Assembly (NCBI GenBank): GCA_946811185.2
Contig: OX328103.1
Span: forward strand, 30,064,266 to 30,128,265
Reading direction: 5' to 3'
Source of the DNA: Hippopus hippopus
Lineage: Eukaryota > Mollusca > Bivalvia > Cardiida > Cardiidae
Length of the DNA stretch: 64,000 nucleotides
Position numbers and translations under genes: made by a program. Below the pieces are notes generated by a model. The model was not told the origin of the DNA. It made no database searches and was given only the letters and a program-made list of their open reading frames with translations. Each line of letters opens with the position of its first letter. The first letter of the stretch is position 1. Shown piece after piece: positions 50,887-60,710 of the stretch.

Positions 50887-51624
50887 TTACAAAAGAAAAG
50901 GTTCTTTTTTTTCTCGTTTTCTCTTTTTTTCGCTGCTTTGCAGTTTTTCCTCGCCAGTTGAAAAATCCTGCTCTGAAGAAAGTTCGTCGTCCTTTAGATT
51001 CGTGTCAATGTTATCACTTGTAGATGCTTCCCTTTCCATCTGTTCTGCTGTTTTACAGATTTCTGCATCGGCGATAGACGTGTTGTCAATCTGCACAATT
51101 TCGGTCCGGCTTTCAATCTATGTTGATGATGATGTAGCCTGTGTCGAGTTTGTTTTACATTCATTTTCGTTGCAGAATGATTTCAGAACACTGATGAATT
51201 TCATGTGCTGAAATTCAACATCCAGTTACATTGTTGGTGAAATTTTGATACCATGGTTGCGTGGATCCACGTAGACAAAAACAATAGTTTCTGTCTGCTT
51301 TTCTTTTCTGGACATTTTTTTGGCCCAGTGCCCTGCATTGTTGCACGTAAAACAACTATTTGTTCTCTTGCCATTCACCCCATATCGTTTGTCGATCGTC
51401 GCTTGATCCAGAACTCTGTACCTGGTAATACGGTAAACATCTTTTTCTGCTAAATGTTGGTGGGACAGAAATGATCCCACGTAGTTTCTGATATGATGAA
51501 CATGATACTTCGATGGAATATTGCTGATCTCATATTCGTGGGTGTATGGGTCAACATATAGATACACCCTCTTTCTAAGTGGTGATGTACATTGTAACTT
51601 AAACTCGCTTATGTTTTTTGTCAA
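50887..51624 (-). pseudogene. Zinc-knuckle protein of the Maverick-like element, two in-frame stops
   Basis: One frame runs from 51624 to 50887 with stops at 51228-51226 (TAA) and near 51120 (TAG). The N-terminal part (VYLYVDPYTHEYEIS, IRNYVGSFLSHQHL) leads to CFTCNNAGHWAKKM, a CCHC-type knuckle whose last Cys is replaced by Met. After the first stop come HMKFISVLKSFCNENE and an acidic Ser-rich part, then a basic end (KKRKREKKEP). CCHC knuckles bind single-stranded nucleic acid. It is transcribed divergently from the polymerase gene and lies in the unique centre of the element. Family not recognised. Confidence 0.6.
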
Positions 51625-51694
51625 CTGTACTGTCTGGAGTCGATCAGAGGAATGATGTAGTTTTCGTAACTAACGTCTCTATTTATGCACTATT

Positions 51695-51720
51695 GGTCTG
51701 AACGGCTCTATAAAATGTCA
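51695..51720 (+). promoter_or_regulatory. TATA box before the polymerase gene
   Basis: GGCTCTATAAAATGTCAAG, 57 bp before the ATG at 51767, in the divergent gap between the zinc-knuckle gene and the polymerase. Confidence 0.65.
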
Positions 51721-51766
51721 AGTTCTCTGACTTACTGTATCATTGCCTTGCAGTCAGACATAAACG

Positions 51767-54700
51767 ATGGCTAAAAGAAAAAGAATAGTACCCTATTCAG
51801 ACAGTGAAAACGATGATGAATCATTTACACCACCAAAAAAGAAAAAATCTGTACCATTGAAAGAAGAAAGTGACAGTGAAGATGATTTCTTCTCACCTAA
51901 AAACCTGTACGAATGATCGTGGAAAGTGACAGTGAGGATGACACACCGAAGAAAAAACCTGTACGAATGATTGATAAAAGTGACAGCAAAGAAGAAGGTA
52001 ACTACACTACTTTAGGCATGAGAAGTCTGTATGACTTAACAGAGGTGGGAAAAAAGAAGTCGAGGAAATTTAAAACAGAATCACATGTGCTGTCGGCGTC
52101 TTTTAAGAAATTTGAAGACTTAACACCACATCAACTGATCGGTTTATTTGACGATGTTAGCCATCAAATAATTCAGAAGTTAAATGCTGAGCCGACGATT
52201 ATGGTTAGAATTAGTATCAATCACCCTTCGTTGGATATGGTGATTCATATTCCCTTCCTACCTACAGAGCAGCTATGATAAATGAAATTGAAATAGTTTT
52301 ACAATCGAATACAGATTTCGTCTTGAACGATGGACTCATGACATTTGACATTACGCATACAATACCTCCAAGTGGTAGCGTAAAACATAAATATAGATCA
52401 TCAGAATTGGATTCAATTGGATTTTGCCCAGAAGAAACAATCGGTTATTCAAATTAACAATAATGATTACCTATATTTTGCAAGAGAGGTTGTTGTGGGA
52501 GTTAGCTACAATGAACATGAAAACACCGAAGCATAGAATAAGAGATGGGATCACATCAGAAAATCAAACAGACCACTTCAAAAGACTGAAGCTGAGAAAT
52601 TATTGAATGAAGTCTGAGTTTCACCAACACAGCCTGTAGGAATTGACGAATACAAAAAAAATACAACCTTTCTTGTATGAAAAGGACTATGTCATTAAAG
52701 TTCATCAACAGCATTCAAAAGTGGAAAAAGTATTTGAACATCCAGAAGTGAAAGGTGAGAGTAAAATCATACATTTGTACAGGGTGTTTCATAATATCTG
52801 TCCTTATTCTTAGAGTCAGTATTTTCTACTAATTTCAATTTAAACTGGATTCAAATCTGCCAACTTTTTGCAGACATAATAAAATTTTATTTGATAAGTG
52901 GTACATAAACATTACTTTAACAATAGTTAATACACTACACTTTTTAGACAAGTCCATTTTAATGACGTCTACTCTGAGCAATTCTGACGTCGAGTTTATT
53001 GTGATAATTTTTCATTACATGTCTGAATGCCCCCCCCCCCCCGCCATTTTCATAAATTTCTTTCTTGATTACAGCTTTAAAGCCTTTAGTATCTTCTGAA
53101 ATTAAGCTGTGCACCTTTTATAATGTATCTTATAAGAAAAAGTCTAGAGGGTCACAGAGTGTAACCATTCCTGAAAAAAATTAACTTTTGCCTGGATGCT
53201 TTTGAAAGTCATTTAATTATTTCTCCGTTCATGTGTTGTGTGGCTCCTCCTTCCCAAGAATAAATGCATGTACTAGTACATGTGTCTTCAATGTTATTGT
53301 TTTCTTTTGGCATCGGAATGAAATTCTTCCTCAATGTTTAGATAGCCCTTCTTATTTATAGTGTCGGCATTGTCGTTTCCATCTGCGAAGAACATGGGAA
53401 CCAGAATACTGTTCGCGCTTCAAATAGCCTATGATGTAATTGTCTCACTGTGTCACAGTTTTTCAGTATGATAGGCCGTATTCTCTGTTGCTCTAAACCC
53501 ATTTGGCTGCTTGTAATCCTGTATGCCTGTATGCTCCTAAGATAATCTTTAAACAAAGAATTGACGTTATTTAAGTTTCCACAATCGACGTTATGTAGGA
53601 CACTTGTTATGAAATTGACTTGTAAGAAAATTGAGTGCTTCAAAGAATGTTTAGGTAATGTTTGTGTATTATATATCAAATAAAATTTTATTGTGTCTGC
53701 AAAAACGTGGTAGCTTTCCATACATTTCAAACTCACACCTGTAGACAATATTCATGTTTAGAATTCGGACAGATATTATGAAACACCCTGTACTTTCATC
53801 AAAACCACTATGATTACATCAAATCCATCACAGGATTTCTTGGTTGTACAAATTATGGTGAGTTTTGTGACGTGGGATACTCGATGCGGGAAAGTCATGC
53901 ATGCTCAAATATCTGTAAAGGCTGTTATCGTATTGGAAAGTGTCCATCAGAATCAAAGGAATATGTTTGCTGTTATTGTCATAGACGGTTCTTTAGTGTT
54001 GCATGTTTGACAAATCACAAAATTGTTCAAGGTAAAGGAAAAAAAAAAAAAATCCATTTGAGAATTAGTGAAACTCTGTTCAAAATGTGGGCAACAATAT
54101 CTAGTCAGAAAGAAAAATCATATCTGCAATGGAATGAAAAAGTGTCATATATGCAAGAAAATTGTTGAATTTTCTCATCGATGTTATATTCAGCCTTACC
54201 AAAGTAATATGAACCATGATACCGATGACAAGACGAGTTCTTCTGCAGTCAAAAAACCATTGTTTATTTTCTTTGATTTCGAATGCAAACAAGACACAGG
54301 GATACAAATCCCGAATTACTGTATTGCACACAGAACATGTGATGAATGTATCGATAAACCACTTGATTTTCATTGTTCCACATGCAGTGAATTTGAAAAA
54401 GGAAGGGAAGTTATTTTTCAAGGTGAGGAAACTCTGAGTAAATTTTGCAACTGGCGGTTTTCAAAGCAACATAAAGGAAGCACGGCTGTTGCCCATAATT
54501 TCAAAGGCTATGATGGTAAGTTTATTCTTGACTTTATTGTCAAAGTTGGTCTAAAACTTCCAAAATTGATCATGAATGGAAAAAATATTATGAAGCTAGA
54601 GTTGAACGGGGGTGAGTTTGATCGATTCTTTCATTTTCATGAACTTCGCTTTGGCAAAATTTCCAGCTACATTTGGACTTCAAGAAATGAAAAAAGGTTA

Positions 54701-56794
54701 CTTCCCTCACTGGGCGAATACGGATGTATTCTGGTGTTACATTGGCCCATACTTGGATATGTCTTATTACAAACCCGATTCAGTGTCTGAAGAGGGCAGA
54801 TCAAATTTCATAGTCTGGTATAATGATAAAGTTCAAAGGGGTGAGGAATTCAATTTTCAAAAAGAGATGGAAATGTACTGTAGATCAGATGTTGATATCC
54901 TAAGACGAGGTTGTGTTGAATTCAGAAAAGTGTTTATTGAAAAGGGTGGTTTTTGTCCATTTCTAGAGGTGATTACCAGTGCCGATGCATGTAACAAGGT
55001 TTGGCGGAGCAAATATTTGCCTGAAAATCAAACAGCTATCATTTCAAGTAAAGACTCATCCAGACGTCGGTTTTATATGAAAGCGATACCCTGGTTTTAA
55101 AGCGTAGCTAAGGAAAAAGGCATTAATATCCAACATGCAAAAAATGGTGGTAAATTCCAAATCGGATATTACAGTGTACACGGTTTTCACCGTCAATCAA
55201 AGACTGTCTATGAATTCCTTGGGGTTTTGTATCATGGCTACCCTGAATGTTATAAAGATCGAAACAAATAAATCCAATCAGTAGGTGAATTGTACAAACG
55301 TACTTTTAAACGTTTAGAGGCTATATAAAAATGGATTATAACGTAGTGTACATATGGGAGCATGAATTCGATGCTAAGATGAAGAAGGGTAAAGACTACC
55401 AAAAAGTCATTGAAAACCTATGTCCATATTGTGATCCCATCGATTCAAGGGAGGGATTGTCTGGAGGAAGATGTAATGCCTATGATGTCAAGAAAAAAAG
55501 TAAGAAGGAAATCAAGTACATTGATATTTGTTCTCTGTACCCTTATGTTTGCAAACACAAATCCTATCCTGTAGGTCAACCAAAAATTTTGACTGTTGAG
55601 AATATTGACATGAAGAATATTCGTCAGTATGAAGGATTAATCAAATGCAAAGTTCTACCTTCAGCTGATTTTTTTCACCCCGTCCCCCCAGTTTACTGTA
55701 ACAACAAAATGATGATTCCACTGTTTATGAAATGTGCAAAAGAAAGTTCGAGCATTTGTAGACATAGCAAAGAAGAGAGGGCTTTGGTAGGAACTTGGGT
55801 TACTTTTGAATTGTTCAAGGCTTTTGACTGTGGTTATCGCCAATTGCAAGTGTATGAAATTTGGCATTTCGATTCTGTGTCGGATTAGTACTTTAGAGGC
55901 TATGTGGACAATTTCTTGAAAATTAAGCAAGAAGCTAGTGGATACCCCAGTTGGTGTCAGTCAGACTTAGAAAAGGAGCAGTTTATTCGTGAATATGAGG
56001 ATGCAAAAGGTGTTCGTCTTGATCCATGTTGTATTCAAAAAAATCCTGGGAGGAGGTCCTTTTCTAAGATTATGCTGAACTGTCTTTGGGGAAAATTAGC
56101 CCAGCATGAAAAAATGACACAGACGGAATACATCAGTGATCCGTCTAAATATTTTGAATTGGTCACTAATCCAAATTTCATTGTGAAGCATGTAGAAATC
56201 TTTGACGATGACTGCCTACTCATGTTGGTTAACTACGAAACAAAGTTGGAGCATATTGATACTTACGCTACAGCCAGTGTTATTGTGGGAGCCTACGTAA
56301 CAGCTTATGCAAGGTTGGAATTGTACAGTGTTCTTGAAAAGTTAAATCATAGAGTTCTGTATTTCGATACAGATAGTTGTATGTATATTCATGATCCTAA
56401 ATTATGGAACTCTCCCATTATTAACAGTAGACTAGGAAAATGGGCTGATGAAGAGCCTGATTGTAAAATCACTTATTTCAGAGGCCTATGACCAAAGAAT
56501 TTTGCGTACAAAATGAAAACAAAAGATGGAAAAGTGAAAAGCAAATGTAAAGTTAAGGGAATTATTTTGGATTACAATACAAATCAAGTGGTGAATTTTG
56601 ATACATATTCAAAATGTGCTCTGGATTGCACTACAGAAATTAAAATTCGGTATGATCGTAGAATCAAAAGACAAAGAGATAGAACTGTCACCAGTGAACT
56701 ACAAACAAAAACGTTTCGTTCTGTATACACCAAAAGAGTTATTGTAAATGATACTGACACTGTACCCTATGACTATAAAACCTTGAGAAGATAA
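51767..56794 (+). pseudogene. Protein-primed family B DNA polymerase of Maverick/adintovirus type, broken
   Basis: The frame opens at ATG 51767 with a nuclear-localisation-like start (MAKRKRIVPYSDSEND) and acidic/Lys repeats. A zinc-rich segment follows (NICKGCYRIGKC, CCYCHRRFFSVACLTNH). Exonuclease motifs are FFDFECKQD (54275), AHNFKGYDGKFIL and YCRSDVDILRRG. Polymerase motifs are IDICSLYPY (motif A, 55521), KIMLNCLWGKLA (motif B, 56068) and YFDTDS (motif C, 56360). Such enzymes copy linear DNA from a terminal protein and serve element replication in the nucleus. Breaks: frame changes near 51900, 52450, 54050 (A-run) and 54690; stops near 55100, 55270, 55888 and 56490; and a 1-kb transposon at 52780-53790. 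All catalytic signatures survive, so decay is moderately recent. No functional enzyme can be made from this copy. Confidence 0.93.
52780..53790. mobile_element. 1,011-bp TIR transposon inserted in the polymerase gene
   Basis: The ends CAGGGTGTTTCATAATATCT and its exact inverse cover 24 bp, with TA on both flanks (52778-52779, 53791-53792). The polymerase reading frame is interrupted exactly here and resumes to the right. A 130-codon minus frame at 53356-53748 has no domain I recognise. The TA duplication suggests the Tc1/mariner superfamily, probably non-autonomous. Confidence 0.87.
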
Positions 56795-56875
56795 TTCCAT
56801 GTTACATTGTTTTGAAGAGAACGGATAAAGTAAGGCACGAAATTGAGTCGCTACTGAAAATTAACAAAAACAAAT

Positions 56876-57457
56876 ATGTTGCCTTTACCAACAGAACTAC
56901 GTGAAAAGATTTATGGAGAATTCGTTCAACAGCATACGCTTGATAAACAATTGCAACTTAATATTAAATTCCACTGTGTGCCACTTTGGATAGATAAATT
57001 GCACAGAGGATTTGCAAAAGGAGAATCGTCCTGCAAATTGTATGGTATACAATACTTTATCGGGATGATGGTAGACGATTCGGATTTGAAACACATTTTA
57101 AAAGTGTATTTAGCAGGATGTTGGCGGGAGGATGGTGGTATTGCTAAACACATCCGATCCACATGTCGATGGTGTTTGCTTATCTTAGGGATAACAGAAG
57201 AAAGTTTTATTAACGTACTGAAAATGAAATCGGTTTTGTTCAGCTTTTACTTACGCTATAAAAGAGGATCTATACAAGACTCTGAGGGAACATTGGATAC
57301 CATGGAAGGATATATCTTTCTTGATAGAGATGTTACAAAAGAAATTGTTTTTTCATCTCTTTCAACAAAAGACGTTACAAAACATGTTTATCCATACAGA
57401 GGAATGCGTGAATTCAGTGAAATGGGCATTGTACGTATATCCAATGTATTTAGGTGA
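56876..57457 (+). CDS. 193-codon protein downstream of the polymerase, unrecognised
   Basis: It starts MLPLPTELREKIYGEFVQQH 82 bp after the polymerase stop and is uninterrupted to 57457. Visible features are HCVPLWIDKLHRGFAKGES, CKLYGIQYFIGMMVDDSDLK, RSTCRWCLLILGITEES and a C-terminal HVYPYRGMREF. There are no membrane segments and no nucleotide-binding loop. Near 57420 the overlapping frame (to 57587: KWALYVYPMYLGDDKLHKD) also looks protein-like, so a frameshift may have cut the C-terminus. A poly(A) signal AATAAA at 57647-57652 would serve this gene and possibly the polymerase. Its replication-gene neighbourhood suggests an accessory role. Confidence 0.6.
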   Translation: MLPLPTELREKIYGEFVQQHTLDKQLQLNIKFHCVPLWIDKLHRGFAKGESSCKLYGIQYFIGMMVDDSDLKHILKVYLAGCWREDGGIAKHIRSTCRWCLLILGITEESFINVLKMKSVLFSFYLRYKRGSIQDSEGTLDTMEGYIFLDRDVTKEIVFSSLSTKDVTKHVYPYRGMREFSEMGIVRISNVFR

Positions 57458-57559
57458 TGACAAATTACACAAAGACATTACGGAACATGAAGAAAATGGA
57501 AAATTCGAAGCATTTGTGAATTTGCGTTGTAAAAAAATGTTTATTTCACATTATCAATG

Positions 57560-57840
57560 TTTTCATCAAAACAAAATGTTTATGTAAAAAACTGTTTGAA
57601 ACATTTTTAAAACAAAAAATAATTTTGTGTTTTTAACAAAGATTACAATAAAATGTTTCATCAGAACAATGTGTTTATGTAAACCTGTTTGAAACATTTT
57701 CTAAAGAACAAAATTTTTATTTAAAATGTTTCAACAAGAAATGTTTTAAAAAATGCTTTAAGTTAAAAAATGTTTCAACACCATATTGTTTCAACAAAAT
57801 ATTATTTTAACAAAAAAAGACTGACTTTTTTTAATGTTTT
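57560..57840. repeat. AT-rich degenerate tandem of TGTTTCAACA/AAATGTTT
   Basis: The words TGTTTCA and AAATGTTT recur about every 20-40 bp after the end of the plus-strand gene block. It marks the boundary with the right inner arm. Confidence 0.7.
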
Positions 57841-58015
57841 CATTCAGTTGTTTTTCATTCAATAGTTTTTTTTTCATTCAATTGTTTTTTACAGTTCATG
57901 TCTGACAATGTTTAATAAAACGTGTAAAAATGATGTTTTGGGAGTCGGACTTTTTTCTTTTTGTTTGATCTGTTTTGACAATTTGAAGAAAGATCACTCT
58001 TTCTTGGTAGCGGGT

Positions 58016-58031
58016 AGCCCTGAAAAGGGCT
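58016..58031 (-). terminator. Histone-type 3' stem-loop with downstream element
   Basis: Minus strand AGCCCTTTTCAGGGCT, then ACCCGCTA and CCAAGAAAG (58007-57999). It lies 28 nt after the stop at 58060, mirroring 50519-50534. Confidence 0.9.
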
Positions 58032-58059
58032 GGTTTTTTTCTATCCACTGGATGGCGAT

Positions 58060-58164
58060 TTACTTCCATGCCAGTGAAGGATACAGTCTCATCAGTTTCG
58101 CCGGCAATCCATTGTTTTCTGTTGGCGGCATAAACTCTCCAAGATCAGGGTATAGTAAGCCCAT
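58060..58164 (-). CDS. 34-residue arm protein (MGLLYPDLGEF type)
   Basis: From the ATG at 58164 it reads MGLLYPDLGEFMPPTE and ends RLYPSLAWK. The same frame stays open upstream to 58227 (SSGQRRGYEFYTRTQKIK), so the true start may be further 5' or in another exon. The inverted left copy (50405-50491) keeps the same motif around one stop. Conservation of LYPSL.WK and the stem-loop spacing argue that it is, or was, a real gene. Family unknown. Confidence 0.5.
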   Translation of the reverse strand: MGLLYPDLGEFMPPTENNGLPAKLMRLYPSLAWK

Positions 58165-58253
58165 CTTAATCTTCTGAGTACGAGTGTAAAACTCGTACCC
58201 ACGTCTCTGTCCAGACGAACAGTAGACTCAACGGTTAAAAAGAGTAGAGAAAC

Positions 58254-58269
58254 AGCCCTTTTCAGGGTT
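58254..58269 (+). terminator. Histone-type stem-loop, variant downstream flank
   Basis: AGCCCTTTTCAGGGTT, then ACCAATCACTACGAAACTGT. No obvious gene ends directly before it; the nearest plus-strand frame stops at 58238. Confidence 0.75.
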
Positions 58270-58664
58270 ACCAATCACTACGAAACTGTCAACTTTCTTC
58301 AAATTTGTCAATTTCTCTAAGATTTACACTCAAAAAGACTAAATCCAACTACATTTCTATGACCGAGAAAAAACACTTACCTTCGATTTTTTCTCTAACC
58401 AACAAAAACAGTGAAATGATTCTAAGTCCCAAATGCATTTTTTTTTTTACCCGGGGGTAAAAAATCATTGGTAAAAAAAAAAATTGGAAAAAAGACTAAG
58501 TCATCAAAACACGATCTTTTTTTACCCTATTTTCGCCTTCTATCCTTTACGCACTAGATTAAAAAAAATGTAACAAACCTTTTGATTGGATTAACATTTT
58601 TTTTACCCTTTTTTCTCCTTCTATCCTTTACTCACTCGATTAAAAGATGTAACGAGCTTTTTGG

Positions 58665-58721
58665 TTGGACAACGTTAATTCTGAGTCAAAGTATGTCAAT
58701 CCACCCTGCAAGCTATAAAAG
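58665..58721 (+). promoter_or_regulatory. CCAAT/TATA promoter of the zinc-ribbon gene
   Basis: GGTTGGACAACGTTAATTCT, GAGTCAAAGTATGTCAATCC and CTATAAAAG at 58713-58721. The CCAAT box is altered compared with the ITR copies. Confidence 0.8.
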
Positions 58722-58756
58722 GCATTGCTTTTACACAAAGCATACATAGAATCAGA

Positions 58757-58963
58757 CTGGTGCAGATTCTTCTTTGCCCTCTGTGTGGCCAGATGTGTGA
58801 TACAGAGTGTGGGAAATGTATGTATCCACTAGAGTACATCGGACAGAAACTTGGCCGCCCCAATCCAGATGAGGGGTTCTTTGATGAAGACGAAGGTACA
58901 GCGATATGTTGTGAATATTGTCGGCGAAAGATAACTCCAGTGGTTCGTTCAGTTGAACAGTAA
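58757..58963 (+). CDS. Small zinc-ribbon-like protein of the right arm
   Basis: The frame reads QILLCPLCGQMCDTECGKCM, YIGQKLGRPNPDEGFFDEDE, then AICCEYCRRKITPVVRS and stops at 58963. Three Cys pairs (CPLC, CGKC, CCEYC) suggest one or two zinc sites. The ITR copies start ATGGTTCAAAT at the corresponding place, while here the codon is CTG, so the original start seems lost; the first ATG is at 58791. The gene has its own promoter (TATA 58713) and a stem-loop 28 nt after the stop. Family unknown. It may regulate transcription, but nothing in the sequence proves it. Confidence 0.55.
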   Translation: MVQILLCPLCGQMCDTECGKCMYPLEYIGQKLGRPNPDEGFFDEDEGTAICCEYCRRKITPVVRSVEQ

Positions 58964-58991
58964 CCTCGTCAGATAAGAAGAATAGACAATC

Positions 58992-59007
58992 AGCCCTTCT
59001 CAGGGCT
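58992..59007 (+). terminator. Histone-type stem-loop, variant loop
   Basis: AGCCCTTCTCAGGGCT, then ACCAATCACTACGAAAGTGA. The loop is TCTC instead of TTTC. It is 28 nt after the zinc-ribbon stop. Confidence 0.8.
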
Positions 59008-59272
59008 ACCAATCACTACGAAAGTGACAACTTTCTTCAAATTTGTCAATTTCTCTAAGAGTTACGCTCAAAAAAAGCCCATTCTTATAATCTATTCTTA
59101 TAATCTATTCTTAAAATACACTCTTACAGACCACTCTTACAAATTATTCTTATGTGACGGACATCGCTCGATAGCTTTTTTGCTATTGTCCCCATGTGGC
59201 CGATGGGTTTCAGTCTAAAGCTGAAGATTATTTTGTTTTAAGGACAGCTTCCAAAAACGTACTTTCATTGCA

Positions 59273-59617
59273 ATGGTAACAAATGCTGCTTATAATGGAG
59301 GTTATAAGATCAATCTATTTTTCTTCCAACATTTTATTCTGACAAAATTAGATGTATCATGTAATAGTCACAGTATTCATAACAGACCCCTTGAGCCTAA
59401 CTTTGAACGAAAACTGTATTTGAAATCATATTTGTCATTGAATCAGGCTGTCTCAGCCTTTGGACTCAATAAATCATTTGATATTATCAAAGATTATATT
59501 GGTGGATACTGTTCGTGGGGATACGATTTGACAGTTGACCAACACAGTGAAGAAGGCCAACTTCATCCTATAAAATCTATAAAATTCAATACATATTGGA
59601 GCACGGAACGTGGATAA
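59273..59617 (+). pseudogene. F54H12.2-family protein, N-terminal fragment
   Basis: It starts MVTNAAYNGGYKINLFFFQH and continues LEPNFERKLYLKSYLSLNQA and GYDLTVDQHSEEGQLHPI; it stops at 59617 with the frame apparently shifted (the following bases still look coding in another frame). The pattern FxFQHF...PLxPxF...Y..GY..FDLT is that of the F54H12.2-like proteins found in many invertebrate genomes, which I recall as linked to Maverick/adintovirus-type elements and possibly to the virion. That role is not verified here. Family members are much longer than 114 residues, so this is a truncated relic. No promoter module or stem-loop directly flanks it. Confidence 0.65.
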
Positions 59618-59699
59618 AAAATCAACAGGCAAAAGCCTGTGCAAAAAAGACCAGTTACCTCGACAAAAAAAAACCCGAACATATGAAATCTTGCATTAT

Positions 59700-59965
59700 G
59701 AATAAGAGAGATCAAATAAGGCAGGAGAACACTGGGTGACAGTGATATTCAACAACAGTGGTAATGCGCTATACTTTTGAGGCCTATGGACTACCGTCAC
59801 TTGAGACAGAAATCATAACTTTTTTTAGACAATCATTCTTCATCGTGGAGATACAATCGACAAACTCTTCAGAGTCTACTGGGTAAAGTTTGCGGATTTT
59901 ACCATATCTTTGCATTTAAGTTCAAACAAAAGTTCCTATGGAGTTTTTTTCATTCTTTTTTTCCA
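59700..59965 (+). pseudogene. Adenain-like cysteine protease remnant
   Basis: In successive frames the sequence gives EHWVTVIFNNSGNALYF (catalytic His with HW), EAYGLPSLETEII (the acidic residue in the F-E-x-x-G position) and LQSLLGKVCGFYHIFAF (Gln and the CGxY cysteine). Order and spacing agree with adenovirus-type proteases, which Mavericks commonly encode for capsid maturation. At least two frameshifts and no start codon make it inactive. Similarity is judged by eye. Confidence 0.7.
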
Positions 59966-60121
59966 AGTTACATGTTTTCGATACATTTTCCCATGCAGTG
60001 GTTCATTCGGGTACATTTTACCATGCAGCGGATCATAACTTCTTAGATCGGTGCCTGAATTAAAGGCGCGGACCAGATCGGAGGCACTCATGAAGCGCAG
60101 CGCGGGAAATTATACGAGAAA

Positions 60122-60583
60122 ATGACGTCAAAAAGAAATATGCTCCAACGCAACGTTCATTCAGATTGGACTGACGTTGCACACCACCCCAAACCGCAAA
60201 GCTTGCAGCGACGGTTGAGAAATCATTCGTCACTCAGCTCTCGAACAGTTCGGAAGCAGTCTCGATATAGAGCAGATAAAAATCAACTAGCTGAGGCTCT
60301 CGAAGCCTATCTGAATGCCGGCGAGCAGCTATTGGTACTAAACAACAGGGTCGTAGATGGAAATAACATACAGGAGATAAAAGGACAGCTAGATCGAATA
60401 CCTCAACCGTACGAAGATCTCGGTGAGCGATTACTTGAACTGTTTTTACAGACAATGCCTGATGTAATTTTGGTCGATGTCGATTTCAGAAGGAAGGTTA
60501 TTTTCAACGGTGATACATTAACAATGACAAGAAGAGTCGGTGCATGTCCCATCTGTCGGGCAAATTTTAGATGCTGCCACTAA
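60122..60583 (+). CDS. Right subterminal gene, 153-residue Arg-rich protein with CPIC...CCH end
   Basis: It starts at ATG 60122 inside a TGACGTCA palindrome and is open to 60583. The N-terminus is basic (MTSKRNMLQRNVHSD, LQRRLRNHSSLSSRTVRKQS). The middle is helical (LAEALEAYLNAGEQLLVLNN), and the C-terminus has LLELFLQTMPDVILVDVDF and CPICRANFRCCH, a possible zinc site. The 5' part of the DNA is homologous to the left subterminal region at 48340-48480, inverted. It ends 48 nt before a pair of histone-type stem-loops. The family is not recognised; a DNA-packaging or core role would fit the basic start but is speculation. Confidence 0.65.
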   Translation: MTSKRNMLQRNVHSDWTDVAHHPKPQSLQRRLRNHSSLSSRTVRKQSRYRADKNQLAEALEAYLNAGEQLLVLNNRVVDGNNIQEIKGQLDRIPQPYEDLGERLLELFLQTMPDVILVDVDFRRKVIFNGDTLTMTRRVGACPICRANFRCCH

Positions 60584-60631
60584 AAGGGGAAAAAACATAC
60601 CAAGAATAGAAGGCAAACAGAAAAACAAAAC

Positions 60632-60647
60632 AGCCTTTTTCAGGGCT
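60632..60647 (+). terminator. Histone-type 3' stem-loop, first of a tandem pair
   Basis: AGCCTTTTTCAGGGCT (one T-G pair in the stem), then ATCCCACCACCAAGAAAGAG. CCAAGAAAG is at 60657-60665. Confidence 0.86.
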
Positions 60648-60694
60648 ATCCCACCACCAAGAAAGAGTGATCTTTCTTCACATTGTCAAATATC

Positions 60695-60710
60695 AGCCTT
60701 TTTCAGGGCT
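60695..60710 (+). terminator. Histone-type 3' stem-loop, second of the pair
   Basis: AGCCTTTTTCAGGGCT, then AATCCACCACCAAGAAAGAG. It is the mirror of 47593-47608 in the left arm. Confidence 0.85.

Noticed and set aside
53356..53748. 130-codon minus frame in the TA-flanked transposon as a transposase
   Set aside because: No DDE motifs or helix-turn-helix recognised, and too short.
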